Origin: JAVKFF01 sp040226215
GTDB taxonomy: Bacteria > Pseudomonadota > Alphaproteobacteria > DSM-16000 > Inquilinaceae
NCBI GenBank assembly: GCA_040226215.1
Contig: JAVKFF010000204.1
Location: 1 to 15,969 of the forward strand
Direction: 5' to 3'
DNA length: 15,969 nucleotides
Part shown: positions 1-9,739 of the stretch, in pieces
How the letters are laid out: each line of letters opens with the position of its first letter
Position numbering within the stretch: position 1 is the first letter of the stretch
Translations under genes and position numbers: made by a program
Notes under the pieces: model-generated
What the model saw: the letters and a program-made list of their open reading frames with translations, nothing else
What the model was told of the DNA's origin: nothing
Database searches by the model: none

Positions 1-936
1 GACTCCATCTGGTCGGGGCTGATGGCGGGGCTCACCTGGCTCGGCTTCCTCGCCTTCCTTGCCTGCCGCCCGGACGCCCTGTTGCCCTGGTCGCTCGCCT
101 ACCCGGCCGACCTGCCGATGGTCGAGGTCATGCGCCTGCAGGAGGCGGCGGGCGCGCTGAACGTCGAGGCCTGGATCCGCGAGAGCCTGGTCGCCGTGCT
201 GGTCGGCATCATGCTGGGCGCGGCGGTCAGCCGCTCGCGCATCCTTTTGACCCGCGCCATGGTGGCCGAGCGGGCGCGGGCCAATCTGGCGCGCTATTTC
301 TCGCCCGCCATCGTCGATCACCTGGAGTTCCGCGACGACCCGCTGGGCACGCCGCGCACCGGCAATGTCGGCGTGCTGTTCGTCGATATCGTCGGCTTCA
401 CGCGGCTGGTCGAGCAGGTGACGCCGGCCGAGGTGATCGAGTTGCTGCGCCATTTCCATGCACTGGTGGCCAGCATCGTCTTCCTGCACAACGGCACGCT
501 CGACAAGTATATCGGCGACGCGGCCATGGCCACCTTCGGCACGCCCTCGCCCATGCCGGACGACGCCGGACGCACGCTGGCCTGCGCCAAGGCCCTGGCG
601 CTCGCGATCGACGACTGGAACGGGCGCCGGCGCGCGCACGGCTACCCCGAGGTCCGCATCGGCATCGGCGCGCATTATGGCGTGGTCGTGATGGGCGATA
701 TTGGCGACGAGCGGCGGCTGGAGTTCGCCGTGCTCGGCGACACGGTCAACGTCGCCGCCCGGCTCGAGCACCTGACCCGATCGATCGACGCCCGCATCGT
801 GGTCAGCGAGGCGCTGGTCGAGGCCGCGGCGCGGGAGGGCGGCGACCTCGACGCCCTGCTGGCCGGCTTCGCGCCCCTCGACTCCCAGCACCTCGAAGGC
901 CGCGACCTGCCGGTGGCGGTCCGGGTCAGCCGCTAG
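1..936 (+). CDS. Class III adenylate/guanylate cyclase, membrane-associated (5' end outside window)
   Basis: Predicted to make a cyclic nucleotide, probably cAMP, from the nucleoside triphosphate on the cytoplasmic face of the inner membrane. The frame is open from base 1, so the Met at 22 need not be the start; an N-terminal membrane or sensor region probably lies outside the window. Counting from that Met, two hydrophobic stretches are visible (about 4-14 and 55-69), followed by a short linker with ARYFSP and then the cyclase homology domain (about 115-270). Metal-binding aspartates are D122 (FVDIVGFT) and D166 (DKYIGD). K162 is at the usual adenine-specifying position. N243 and R247 in GDTVNVAAR are the transition-state residues. 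The second base-recognition position holds Ala236 rather than Asp or Thr, so substrate choice is less certain than catalysis. The stop codon is part of a large inverted repeat, and the next gene is convergent. The family call is firm; the sensed signal is unknown. Confidence 0.9.
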   Translation, partial: DSIWSGLMAGLTWLGFLAFLACRPDALLPWSLAYPADLPMVEVMRLQEAAGALNVEAWIRESLVAVLVGIMLGAAVSRSRILLTRAMVAERARANLARYFSPAIVDHLEFRDDPLGTPRTGNVGVLFVDIVGFTRLVEQVTPAEVIELLRHFHALVASIVFLHNGTLDKYIGDAAMATFGTPSPMPDDAGRTLACAKALALAIDDWNGRRRAHGYPEVRIGIGAHYGVVVMGDIGDERRLEFAVLGDTVNVAARLEHLTRSIDARIVVSEALVEAAAREGGDLDALLAGFAPLDSQHLEGRDLPVAVRVSR

Positions 937-975
937 AGCATCCTGCGCCCGAACGGGCGCAGACAAGATGCTCTA
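934..975. terminator. Large hairpin overlapping the cyclase stop codon; probable terminator or REP-like element
   Basis: The 9-base arms TAGAGCATC (934-942) and GATGCTCTA (967-975) enclose a second perfect stem, CTGCGCCC/GGGCGCAG (943-950 and 955-962), with a GAAC loop. Bases 963-966 (ACAA) bulge on one side. The left arm contains the stop codon of the cyclase gene. There is no T-run, but the site lies between convergent genes, where a two-way terminator is expected. Its composite design also resembles dispersed intergenic palindromes, so a repeat-family origin is possible. Confidence 0.65.
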
Positions 976-987
976 GGATATTGAGAA

Positions 988-1039
988 TAGGGCAGATTTC
1001 TTGCGAGCGAATGGGTCCATTCGGTCGCAATCTGCCCTA
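988..1039. repeat. Second large inverted repeat between convergent genes
   Basis: The arms TAGGGCAGATT (988-998) and AATCTGCCCTA (1029-1039) are perfect 11-base complements. Inside them TTGCGA-G-CGAATGG (1001-1014) pairs with CCATTCG-G-TCGCAA (1017-1030) with a single G/G mismatch. The two pairings compete for the AA at 1029-1030, so the stem can slip. Together with the hairpin at 934-975 it fills the gap between the cyclase and the convergent MaoC-like gene, whose stop codon is at 1049-1051. Likely roles are termination of the minus-strand transcript or a REP-like dispersed repeat. Confidence 0.6.
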
Positions 1040-1048
1040 GGGCCGATC

Positions 1049-1507
1049 TCAGGCGACGGCATCGCGCCGGGCGATCAGGTGCGGACAGGTGTAGCTGAGC
1101 ACCGTCCGGCCCTCCTGGTTCCGGGCCACGTGCTCGATCACCACGGCACCGCGGTTCGGCTTGGAGGCGGAGGGGCGCACCTCCTTCACCTCCGAGACCA
1201 CGGTCAGCGTGTCGCCGGGCCTGACCGGATGGTGCCAGCGCAGCCGGTCGACCCCGCCCGAGCCCATGGAGGCGTCGCGGAAGGTGCCGGTGTCGTAGAA
1301 CAGGCGGAAGGCGATGGCGAAGGTCTGGAAGCCCGAGGCGATCAGCCCGCCGAACGGCCCCGCCCTCGCCGCCTCGACGTCGATGTGGAAGGGCTGCGGG
1401 TCGTAGACCATGGCGAAGCCGATGATCTCCGCCTCGGTCAACGTCTTGCCGCCAGAGGTGAAGGTCTGGCCGACCGCGAAATCCTCGAAATACAGGTTCA
1501 CGCCCAT
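1049..1507 (-). CDS. MaoC family hot-dog-fold dehydratase
   Basis: A 152-residue single-domain protein of the MaoC / (R)-enoyl-CoA hydratase family. Members hydrate or dehydrate acyl-CoA thioesters in the cytoplasm. The hydratase motif is clear: YDPQPFHID (35-43) supplies the catalytic Asp36 and His41, and the oxyanion-hole glycines follow in FGGLIASGFQT (53-63). Length suits the one-domain dimeric form. The ATG at 1507 is preceded by GAGAGG about 11 bases upstream. The gene stands alone, with a 49-base gap to the acetyltransferase stop at 1557 and a convergent cyclase on the other side, so its physiological substrate cannot be inferred from neighbours. Family assignment is strong; substrate is unknown. 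Confidence 0.88.
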   Translation of the reverse strand: MGVNLYFEDFAVGQTFTSGGKTLTEAEIIGFAMVYDPQPFHIDVEAARAGPFGGLIASGFQTFAIAFRLFYDTGTFRDASMGSGGVDRLRWHHPVRPGDTLTVVSEVKEVRPSASKPNRGAVVIEHVARNQEGRTVLSYTCPHLIARRDAVA

Positions 1508-1556
1508 GGGCGTCCGCGCCTCTCAAGCGATGGTTCCGAATCGGTGAGCGGTAAGC

Positions 1557-2036
1557 CTAGACCAGCCGGCGCTCGAAGAAACGCGCCCCAGGCATCGGGT
1601 TGTGGGTATAGGCCTCGATCTCCGCGAAGCCGAAGGTGCGGTAGAGGGCCACCGCCTCGACCATGCTGTCGACGGTGTCGAGACGCATCGCCCGGTAGCC
1701 GGCCGCCTGTGCCCAGTTGATCGCCGCCCGGCTCAACAGCCTTCCGCCGCCGAGCCCGCGCGCCGAGGGGTCGAGATAGAGCCTTTTCAGCTCACACAGG
1801 CCGTGGCCAGCGATCGGGCGCACCGCGACGCAGCCGACGGGGCGGCCTTCCAGCCAGGCGAGGAACCCGTTGCCGGCCGGTGGCGCGTAGGCGCCGGGCA
1901 GACCCTCGACCTCGCCCCGGAAGCACTGGAAGGAGAGATCGAAGGGCAGCGAGGAGGCATACGCCTCGAACAGCCGCCGCATGGCCGCCCAGTCATCCGC
2001 GCCCCCGGCCGGCCGGATGTCGAGACGCGCCGCCAT
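1557..2036 (-). CDS. GNAT family N-acetyltransferase
   Basis: A 159-residue single-domain GCN5-related N-acetyltransferase, which transfers an acetyl group from acetyl-CoA to an amine. Motif A, the acetyl-CoA pyrophosphate loop, is at about 86-101 with the core RGLGGGRLL following the LYLDP strand. Motif B follows near 118-135 (RLDTVDSMVEAVALYRTFGF). The ATG at 2036 is preferred because it begins one base after the TGA of the upstream PhzF-like gene, suggesting translational coupling. An in-frame GTG at 2081 would overlap that gene by 44 bases. The acceptor substrate cannot be predicted. Pairing with a PhzF-like enzyme suggests a small-molecule metabolic role, but that is inference. Confidence 0.87.
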   Translation of the reverse strand: MAARLDIRPAGGADDWAAMRRLFEAYASSLPFDLSFQCFRGEVEGLPGAYAPPAGNGFLAWLEGRPVGCVAVRPIAGHGLCELKRLYLDPSARGLGGGRLLSRAAINWAQAAGYRAMRLDTVDSMVEAVALYRTFGFAEIEAYTHNPMPGARFFERRLV

Positions 2037-2037
2037 T

Positions 2038-2850
2038 TCAGCGATCGACGAAAAGCTGCGAGCGGGCGTAGAGCCGGGCACCGCCCGTCAGCGTCACCCG
2101 CCCGCCAGCCAGCCGGCAGTCGAGGCGGCCACCCCGGGCCGAAGCCTGGTAGGCGGCGATGGTGTCGCGGCCGAGGCGCTCGGCCCACAAAGGCACCAGG
2201 ACACAATGCAGGGCACCCGTGACCGGATCCTCGTCGATGCCGACGGCGGGACCGAACATGCGGCTGACGATGTCGTATTCCGGCCGATCCGCCGGCGCGG
2301 TGACCGCCACGGAGTGATCGCTGAACGCCACCAGGGCGCGGATGTCCGGCGCGAGATCCCGCACCGCCCGGGCGGAGGCGAGCACCGCGATCAGCATGTG
2401 GTTGTCCGCCAGCCTCGCCTCGGCCACGTCGGCACCCAGCGCCCCGGGCAGCCCCTTCGGCACGGCGACCTCGTGGCTGGCGATGGCCGGGAAATCGAGC
2501 GTGTAGCGCTCGCCCTCGCGGCTGACGGTCAACAGGCCTGAGTGCCGGCTCCGGAAGCGCACCATTTCCCCCGCCAGCGCCCCTTCGGTCAGCACCACGA
2601 AGCCGCTGGCCAGCGTGGCGTGACCGCAGAGCGGAATCTCCACCGTGGGCGTGAACCAGCGCAGCTCGAAATCCGCCCCGTCATCCGCCGCGGGGCTGAC
2701 GAACGCGGTTTCCGCCAGATTGTTCTCCGCCGCGATCGCCTGCATCAATGCGGGTTCCAACGGACGGTCGAGCAGGCAGACGCCGGCCGGGTTGCCGGCG
2801 AACAGCCGGTCGGTGAAGGCGTCGACATGGAAGTAGCGGATCGGGTCCAT
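2038..2850 (-). CDS. PhzF family isomerase/epimerase-like protein
   Basis: A roughly 270-residue member of the PhzF / diaminopimelate-epimerase-fold family. The hallmarks are visible: HVDAF (8-12), GNPAGV (19-24), the NLAET segment with the family's catalytic glutamate at about residue 47, the first-half CGHATLA loop, and the second-half motif EDPVTGALH that mirrors it. PhzF itself isomerises a phenazine precursor, but no other phenazine genes are here, so this is a PhzF-like enzyme of unknown substrate. The ATG at 2850 is chosen because MDPIRYFHVDAF matches the usual family N-terminus; in-frame TTG and GTG codons up to 2886 would add 12 residues. It is probably co-transcribed with the acetyltransferase gene and divergent from the methyltransferase gene. 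Confidence 0.9.
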   Translation of the reverse strand: MDPIRYFHVDAFTDRLFAGNPAGVCLLDRPLEPALMQAIAAENNLAETAFVSPAADDGADFELRWFTPTVEIPLCGHATLASGFVVLTEGALAGEMVRFRSRHSGLLTVSREGERYTLDFPAIASHEVAVPKGLPGALGADVAEARLADNHMLIAVLASARAVRDLAPDIRALVAFSDHSVAVTAPADRPEYDIVSRMFGPAVGIDEDPVTGALHCVLVPLWAERLGRDTIAAYQASARGGRLDCRLAGGRVTLTGGARLYARSQLFVDR

Positions 2851-3032
2851 GGGCGGGAGGGTTGCGCCCCCCGCCACGCCGGTCAATCGCTAGATTGTCG
2901 GGTGACAAGCAGGTCGATCCAGGGCACCGTCGAAGGTATATCTCGAATCATCAGGCATGGGGCACCGCGAAACCGGAAGCGCCATGGCGTGGCGGGTTTT
3001 GGCTCGGCTACTGGCGGGGAGACTACATTGCG

Positions 3033-3881
3033 ATGACAGATCTGGACGTCGTCAGGGCGACGGTTTCGTCGATCCGCTGGTTCCACACGATCGATCTGGG
3101 TGACGGGATCGTCACCGCGGGCGCGAAGCCGGCGGACGCCCTTCGTGCGGAAGCAAACGCGTTTCTCGATCCCATCGATTTCACGGGGCTGACCGTCGCC
3201 GATATCGGCGCCTGGAACGGATACTTCTCCATCGACTGCCGCAAGCGTGGGGCGGCACGGGTAACCGCGGTCGATGAATACACCTGGTCGCACCCCACCT
3301 TTCGCGGGCGAGAGGCTATCGAGCTTGTCGATCGGCGTCTGAAGGCCGACCTGCGCTTCGTCCAGGTCGACATCCCGGGCACAAGCCGGGAGAGCATCGG
3401 CGAACACGATGCCGTGCTTCTGCTCGGCGTGTACTACCACCTCTTCAATGCCCAGACGGACCTCCTGCGGGTCGCTGAATGCGCCAGGGACGTGCTGATC
3501 GTGGAGACCCATCAGGACGCTCTCGCTGAATCCCGCCCGGCGATGGTCTTCTATCCCGGCAGGACGCTGAACAACGACGAGACCAACTGGTGGGGACCCA
3601 ATCCGGCACTGATCGGCTCGCTGCTCCGCGAAGCCGGTTTCGCACGGGTCTACTACAAGCCCCATCCGAGCGCCGGTCACGGTCGCGGCATCTTTCATGC
3701 CTTCCGTACGCCCGAGGCCGAGGCGCGGCTGGCCCGTCCGTCCCTCTCGGCGTCCCGGCGCCTAGACCTCGACAATGACGGGTCGCTCAAGGGCACGCCA
3801 TCCTGGGTGAAACCGCCGCCGCGTACCTTGCGAAACCTTGTCCGCTTCCTGAGAGGACAGCCGATGACGCCGCGCGGATGA
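3033..3881 (+). CDS. CmoB-like class I SAM-dependent methyltransferase, substrate unknown
   Basis: A 282-residue protein with a Rossmann-fold methyltransferase core. Motif I is VADIGAWNGYFS (55-66), the acidic end of strand 2 is VDEY (80-83), and GVYYHLFNA (132-140) corresponds to GVLYH in the tRNA-modifying enzyme CmoB. The N-terminal IRWFHTIDLGDGIVT and the later FYPGRTLNNDETNWWGPN also match the Methyltransf_9/CmoB family layout, but the protein is shorter than CmoB and no cmoA is nearby. The ATG at 3033 has a GGGGAG element about 11 bases upstream; the frame stays open back to 2862 without recognisable protein. It is the only plus-strand gene between minus-strand blocks, and two 60-base lines counted by hand gave 60-63% GC against 72-73% for one line each of glmM and ftsH. 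Insertion or transfer is possible. The target may be RNA or a small molecule. Confidence 0.8.
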   Translation: MTDLDVVRATVSSIRWFHTIDLGDGIVTAGAKPADALRAEANAFLDPIDFTGLTVADIGAWNGYFSIDCRKRGAARVTAVDEYTWSHPTFRGREAIELVDRRLKADLRFVQVDIPGTSRESIGEHDAVLLLGVYYHLFNAQTDLLRVAECARDVLIVETHQDALAESRPAMVFYPGRTLNNDETNWWGPNPALIGSLLREAGFARVYYKPHPSAGHGRGIFHAFRTPEAEARLARPSLSASRRLDLDNDGSLKGTPSWVKPPPRTLRNLVRFLRGQPMTPRG

Positions 3882-3890
3882 GACCGGGCC

Positions 3891-3914
3891 GGGCCGGCTT
3901 GCCAGTGACGGCCC
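3891..3914. terminator. Possible bidirectional terminator between convergent genes
   Basis: GGGCCG (3891-3896) and CGGCCC (3909-3914) form a 6-base GC stem with a 12-base loop in the 35-base gap between the methyltransferase stop and the glmM stop. There is no T-run after it on the plus strand. Position between convergent genes is the main support. Confidence 0.3.
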
Positions 3915-3916
3915 CC

Positions 3917-5287
3917 CTACTCCGCCGCCGTCCGCTGGCCGGCCTGCGCCACCGAGGCGCAGATGGCGTCGACCACCTGCTCGACCAGCGCGGCGTCATC
4001 GCCTTCGGCCATCACCCGGATCAGGGGCTCGGTGCCGGATTTGCGGATGACCAGCCGGCCACCGCCCCCCAGCTCGCGCTCGGCCGATCTGATGGCGCTC
4101 TTCACGCTGTCGGCGGCCAGCGGATCGCCGCTGGCGAAGCGCACATTCTTCAGCAGTTGCGGCACCGGCGCGAAGACGCTGGCCACCTGGCTCATCTTCC
4201 GGCCCCGCTGCTGCACCACGGCCAGCACCTGCAAGGCGGCGGCGAGACCGTCGCCGGTGGTGGCGTAGTCCGACATCACGATGTGCCCGGACTGCTCGCC
4301 GCCCAGGTTGAAGCCGTGGCCACGCATGTGCTCGACCACGTAGCGGTCGCCGACCTTCGTGCGGGCCAGTTCCAGGCCGAGCCGCATCATATGCCGTTCG
4401 AGGCCGAGATTGGACATCACCGTCGCCACCAGGCCGCCGCCGGCCAGCCGGCCATCGCGGTGCCAGCTCTCCGCCACCAGGGCCATCAGCTGGTCGCCGT
4501 CGATCTTGGTGCCGGTCTCGTCGGCCATGATCAGGCGGTCGGCGTCGCCGTCCAGCGCGATGCCGAGATGGGCGCCATGGGCGACCACTGCCGACTGCAT
4601 CGCCGCCGTGTCCGTCGCCCCGCAGCCCTTGTTGATGTTGCGCCCGTCCGGCGCCACGCCTACCGGCACCACCTCCGCGCCCAGCTCCCACAGCACCTGC
4701 GGGGCGACCTTGTAGGCGGCGCCATGGGCGCAATCGACGACGATCTTCAGCCCGTCGAGGCGCAGCCCCCTGGGGAAGGTCGCCTTGACGAATTCGGTGT
4801 AGCGCCCGCGCGCATCCTCCAGCCGCTGGGCCCGGCCCAGCGCGGAAGCCGGCACAAGGAAGTCGTCGAGGCCGCCGGCGATCCGCGCCTCGATCGCCGC
4901 CTCGACCTCGTCGGACAGCTTGTAGCCGTCCGGGCCGAACAGCTTGATGCCGTTGTCCTCATAGGGATTGTGCGAGGCGGAGATCATCACCCCGAGATCG
5001 GCCCGCATCGAGCGGGTGAGCATGGCGATGGCCGGCGTGGGCAGCGGGCCGACCATGGTGACGTCCATGCCCATGGAGGTGAAACCGGCGGCAAGTGCCG
5101 GCTCGAGCATATAGCCGGAAAGTCGCGTGTCCTTGCCGATCACGACCGCGTGGCGATGCTCGCCACGCCGGAACTCCACCGCCGCGGCCATGGCCACCTT
5201 CAGCGCCACCTCCGCCGTCATCGGCGCGGTGTTTGCTGTTCCGCGGATTCCGTCGGTGCCGAAGAGTGTGCGGCGAGGCTGGGTCAT
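3917..5287 (-). CDS. glmM: Phosphoglucosamine mutase
   Basis: Converts glucosamine-6-phosphate to glucosamine-1-phosphate, the second dedicated step towards UDP-GlcNAc, which feeds peptidoglycan and lipopolysaccharide synthesis in the cytoplasm. At 456 residues it is of usual length and all four alpha-D-phosphohexomutase domains are present. The active-site serine is Ser105 in ISASHNP, and FGTDGIRG (9-16) is the N-terminal signature. The metal-binding loop is DGDADR (246-251), the sugar-specificity loop is GEQSGH (330-335), and the phosphate-binding loop is RKSGTEP (415-421). The ATG at 5287 gives the standard N-terminus. It lies 109 bases downstream of folP, the order also found in E. coli (ftsH-folP-glmM), and is probably the last gene of that transcript. 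Confidence 0.97.
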   Translation of the reverse strand: MTQPRRTLFGTDGIRGTANTAPMTAEVALKVAMAAAVEFRRGEHRHAVVIGKDTRLSGYMLEPALAAGFTSMGMDVTMVGPLPTPAIAMLTRSMRADLGVMISASHNPYEDNGIKLFGPDGYKLSDEVEAAIEARIAGGLDDFLVPASALGRAQRLEDARGRYTEFVKATFPRGLRLDGLKIVVDCAHGAAYKVAPQVLWELGAEVVPVGVAPDGRNINKGCGATDTAAMQSAVVAHGAHLGIALDGDADRLIMADETGTKIDGDQLMALVAESWHRDGRLAGGGLVATVMSNLGLERHMMRLGLELARTKVGDRYVVEHMRGHGFNLGGEQSGHIVMSDYATTGDGLAAALQVLAVVQQRGRKMSQVASVFAPVPQLLKNVRFASGDPLAADSVKSAIRSAERELGGGGRLVIRKSGTEPLIRVMAEGDDAALVEQVVDAICASVAQAGQRTAAE

Positions 5288-5396
5288 GGGGCTGCTGCGT
5301 GGGTCTTGCTGGGGTTGGGGCGCGATTCGCCCATCGTCTTCAAACGACGAGGATAGTGCCCGGCAATTCAGGCGGCAATCTGACGGGGCGGTCGCC

Positions 5397-6308
5397 TTAC
5401 CGACGCTGCAGCGCCCGCCAGAGGGTAAGCGCCTGCACGGTCTCGGCCACGTCGTGCACGCGGATGATGGCCGCGCCCGCCGCCACCGCCGCCAGCGCCA
5501 GCGCCAGCGAGCCGCCGAGGCGCCGGTCGGGCGGCTCGTTCCGCGAGAGCCTGGCGATCATGCTCTTGCGGCTGGTGCCGACGAGGATCGGCCGGCCCAG
5601 CCCCGCCAGCACCGGCAGCCGGCGCAGCAGTTCGAGATTGTGGTCGACCGTCTTGCCGAAGCCGATCCCTGGGTCGATCGCGACGCGGTCGACGGGCAGA
5701 CCAGCCCCAACGGCGGCGGCCAGCCTGGCGGTCAGATAGCCGTGCACGTCCGTCACCACGTCGCGGTAGGCCGGCGCCGCCTGCATGGTGGCGGGCGTGC
5801 CGGCCATGTGCATCATGACGACCGGGCAGCGGGCGCGCACGACGACGTCGAGGCTGCCTTTATCGCCGGTCAGCGCCGTGATGTCGTTGACGATCCGTGC
5901 CCCGGCGTCGAGCGCCCGGACCATCGTGCCGGCGTGATAGGTGTCGATCGAAACGCAGATTCCGTCGCGCGCCAGGGCCTCCACGACCGGCAACACGCGC
6001 GCCTGCTCCTCGGCCTCGCCGAGCGGGGCGGCGCCGGGCCTGCTCGATTCGCCACCGATGTCGACGATATCCGCCCCGTCTTCCGCCAGCGCGCGGCCGT
6101 GGGCGATGGCCTGTTCGGTATCGCCGAAGCGCCCGCCATCGGAAAAGCTGTCCGGTGTGACGTTGATGATCCCCATGACCAGCGGCCGGTCGAGCGCGAA
6201 GCCGGCCCAGCGGCGCGCGGCGGCGGCGGTCGCCGCCGGTCCGTCGGCCGGCCGCAAGACGGACTCCCGGCCGAAGCCGGGGTCCGCTGGATGTTCTGAT
6301 CTGGTCAC
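5397..6308 (-). CDS. folP: Dihydropteroate synthase
   Basis: Condenses 6-hydroxymethyl-dihydropterin pyrophosphate with p-aminobenzoate to give dihydropteroate in folate synthesis; this is the sulfonamide target. The protein is 303 residues when started at the GTG at 6308, which has AGGCGG a few bases upstream. TIM-barrel signatures are all present: MGIINVTPDSFSDGG (45-59), VDIGGESSRPG (82-92), a pterin-pocket Asp in NDI (141-143), IDPGIGFGK (211-219), the GTSRKS loop (244-249) and RVHDV (283-287). The roughly 35 residues before the barrel are low in conservation, so a later start cannot be excluded. It sits 40 bases downstream of ftsH, presumably in one operon. Confidence 0.96.
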   Translation of the reverse strand: MTRSEHPADPGFGRESVLRPADGPAATAAAARRWAGFALDRPLVMGIINVTPDSFSDGGRFGDTEQAIAHGRALAEDGADIVDIGGESSRPGAAPLGEAEEQARVLPVVEALARDGICVSIDTYHAGTMVRALDAGARIVNDITALTGDKGSLDVVVRARCPVVMMHMAGTPATMQAAPAYRDVVTDVHGYLTARLAAAVGAGLPVDRVAIDPGIGFGKTVDHNLELLRRLPVLAGLGRPILVGTSRKSMIARLSRNEPPDRRLGGSLALALAAVAAGAAIIRVHDVAETVQALTLWRALQRR

Positions 6309-6348
6309 ACCGCCGCCTGCCGGGACCGGGTCGGGCCGAGGCCCGGGC

Positions 6349-8268
<1,920 letters not shown>

Positions 8269-8424
8269 CGAGCCTCGACCTTTCCCTCGATCGGGGCCGC
8301 CCGTCGTGCGGCGCCCTTTGCGCGATTGATAGCCAGTAACCGGTCAGACGGCCGCCCGGTCCCGCTCATGTCCGCGCCAGCTTTCGTCATCGGTCTAGAG
8401 ATGAGAGATAAGCTTTCCGCAGCG

Positions 8425-9687
8425 TCAGACAATATGAAATGCCGCCGGTGCCAGCGGCAGCGACGGGTCGAAGGCGATTTCTAGCACCATTTCCCCCGCC
8501 AGCGCATCCCCGCTGTGCGCGCGGCTGGCAAGTCCGCTCACCACCGGCAGTGCGATCAGGCGGTCGCCCCGCCACAGGCCCGGCAGCGCCGCCGCCGCGC
8601 GCGCGGAGACGCCGCGACGGTCCAGCCGGCTCTGGGTCGGGCCGAGCGGCCGCAATTCGCCGGCTGCCGGCGCGACCACCCGGAAGCGTTCGTCCCAGCG
8701 CAGTCGCTGGCCGGGACGAACGATCGCGGTCGCGGCGATCCGGCCAGCCTCGCGCGTCAGCCGCCAGCCGGCGGCAGTCGTGGCGATGTGGCAGCCGCCG
8801 AGCGTCAGCCCCCGCGCACCGGACGCGAGTGCCGCCACGGCTGCGGCCAGGCGCTCGGTCGCCGGCCGATAGACCGGCGCGCCGCGCACCGCCGCGATCA
8901 ACGCGCCGAGCGCCACCGGCGCCGCCCGATCCTGCATGAAGCCGTTGCCGATCAGCGCCTCGCCCGCCAGTGAGAGGCTGACCGCAGATGCGATCAGCCG
9001 GTCGGCGGCGGCCTCGTCGGCGATGCGTCGCCTTGCCGTGACGTCGGCCAGGGCGAGCAGTCGCCGCCTGAGTGCCGGATCCAGCGCCAGGCGCCGGCGC
9101 CAGCGCACCCGCTCGAAGACCGGATCCTCGTTGCTGGGGTCGTCGAGCCAGGGCATCCGACGACGCGCGAGATAGTCCCGCAGGGCCGATCGGTCCACCC
9201 GCAGCAGCGGCCTCAGGACCGTGCAACCGGGCAAGGCGCGTCTTGCCGACATGCCGGCGAGACCGGGGCCGGAACCGCGTGCGCGGCGCATGGCCACAGT
9301 CTCGGCCTGGTCGTCCCGGGTGTGGGCGAGCAACAGCCGGTCGATGCCGAGATCGGCGCAGGCGTCGTCGAGAAGACGGTAGCGGGCCGCCCGGGCGGCG
9401 GCCGGGGAGGCGCCTCGATCCGGCCGCCAGGTGAGCGTGCGATGGGGGATGCCATGTTCGGCCAGGCGCTCGGCGACCCACGCGGCCTCGGCCTTCGCCT
9501 CCGGTCGCAGGCCGTGATCGACGGTGAGCCCGACCAGCTCCCCGCCCCGCCGCCGCAGCCAACCATCGGCCAGGAGGGCGAGTGCCATGCTGTCGCCGCC
9601 CCCCGACACCGCGACGGCGAGCGGTCGCCCGGCCTGCTCGGGATGCAGCCGCGCCATCGCGCGCTGAAAGGCGGCCTCGACGGTCAT
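8425..9687 (-). CDS. tilS: tRNA(Ile)-lysidine synthase
   Basis: Attaches lysine to cytidine 34 of the CAU-anticodon tRNA-Ile using ATP, changing both codon reading (AUG to AUA) and charging. The PP-loop signature SGGGDS is at 28-33 of the 420 residues. VDHGLRPEA and HTRDDQAET, both typical of the N-terminal ATPase domain, follow. The middle section with PLLRVDRSALRDYL and WLDDPSNED matches the family's tRNA-binding region, and a C-terminal domain brings it to normal length. The ATG at 9687 has AGGTGA about 10 bases upstream. It lies between cpoB and ftsH, a placement common in alphaproteobacteria, and is probably transcribed with the tol-pal genes. Confidence 0.95.
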   Translation of the reverse strand: MTVEAAFQRAMARLHPEQAGRPLAVAVSGGGDSMALALLADGWLRRRGGELVGLTVDHGLRPEAKAEAAWVAERLAEHGIPHRTLTWRPDRGASPAAARAARYRLLDDACADLGIDRLLLAHTRDDQAETVAMRRARGSGPGLAGMSARRALPGCTVLRPLLRVDRSALRDYLARRRMPWLDDPSNEDPVFERVRWRRRLALDPALRRRLLALADVTARRRIADEAAADRLIASAVSLSLAGEALIGNGFMQDRAAPVALGALIAAVRGAPVYRPATERLAAAVAALASGARGLTLGGCHIATTAAGWRLTREAGRIAATAIVRPGQRLRWDERFRVVAPAAGELRPLGPTQSRLDRRGVSARAAAALPGLWRGDRLIALPVVSGLASRAHSGDALAGEMVLEIAFDPSLPLAPAAFHIV

Positions 9688-9739
9688 GGCGCGAAAATCA
9701 CCTGCAAGAGGGCACCCGCGTCGGGTCAGCCGCGGCAGG

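Noticed and set aside
3878..5356. A 492-codon open frame on the plus strand opposite glmM.
   Set aside because: glmM is unmistakable on the minus strand. The opposite frame is His/Arg/Gly-rich with no domain and no ribosome-binding site.
8387..9562. A 391-codon minus-strand frame overlapping tilS.
   Set aside because: It is an out-of-frame reading of tilS, dominated by Arg, Gly and Ala. The tilS frame holds the SGGGDS PP-loop.
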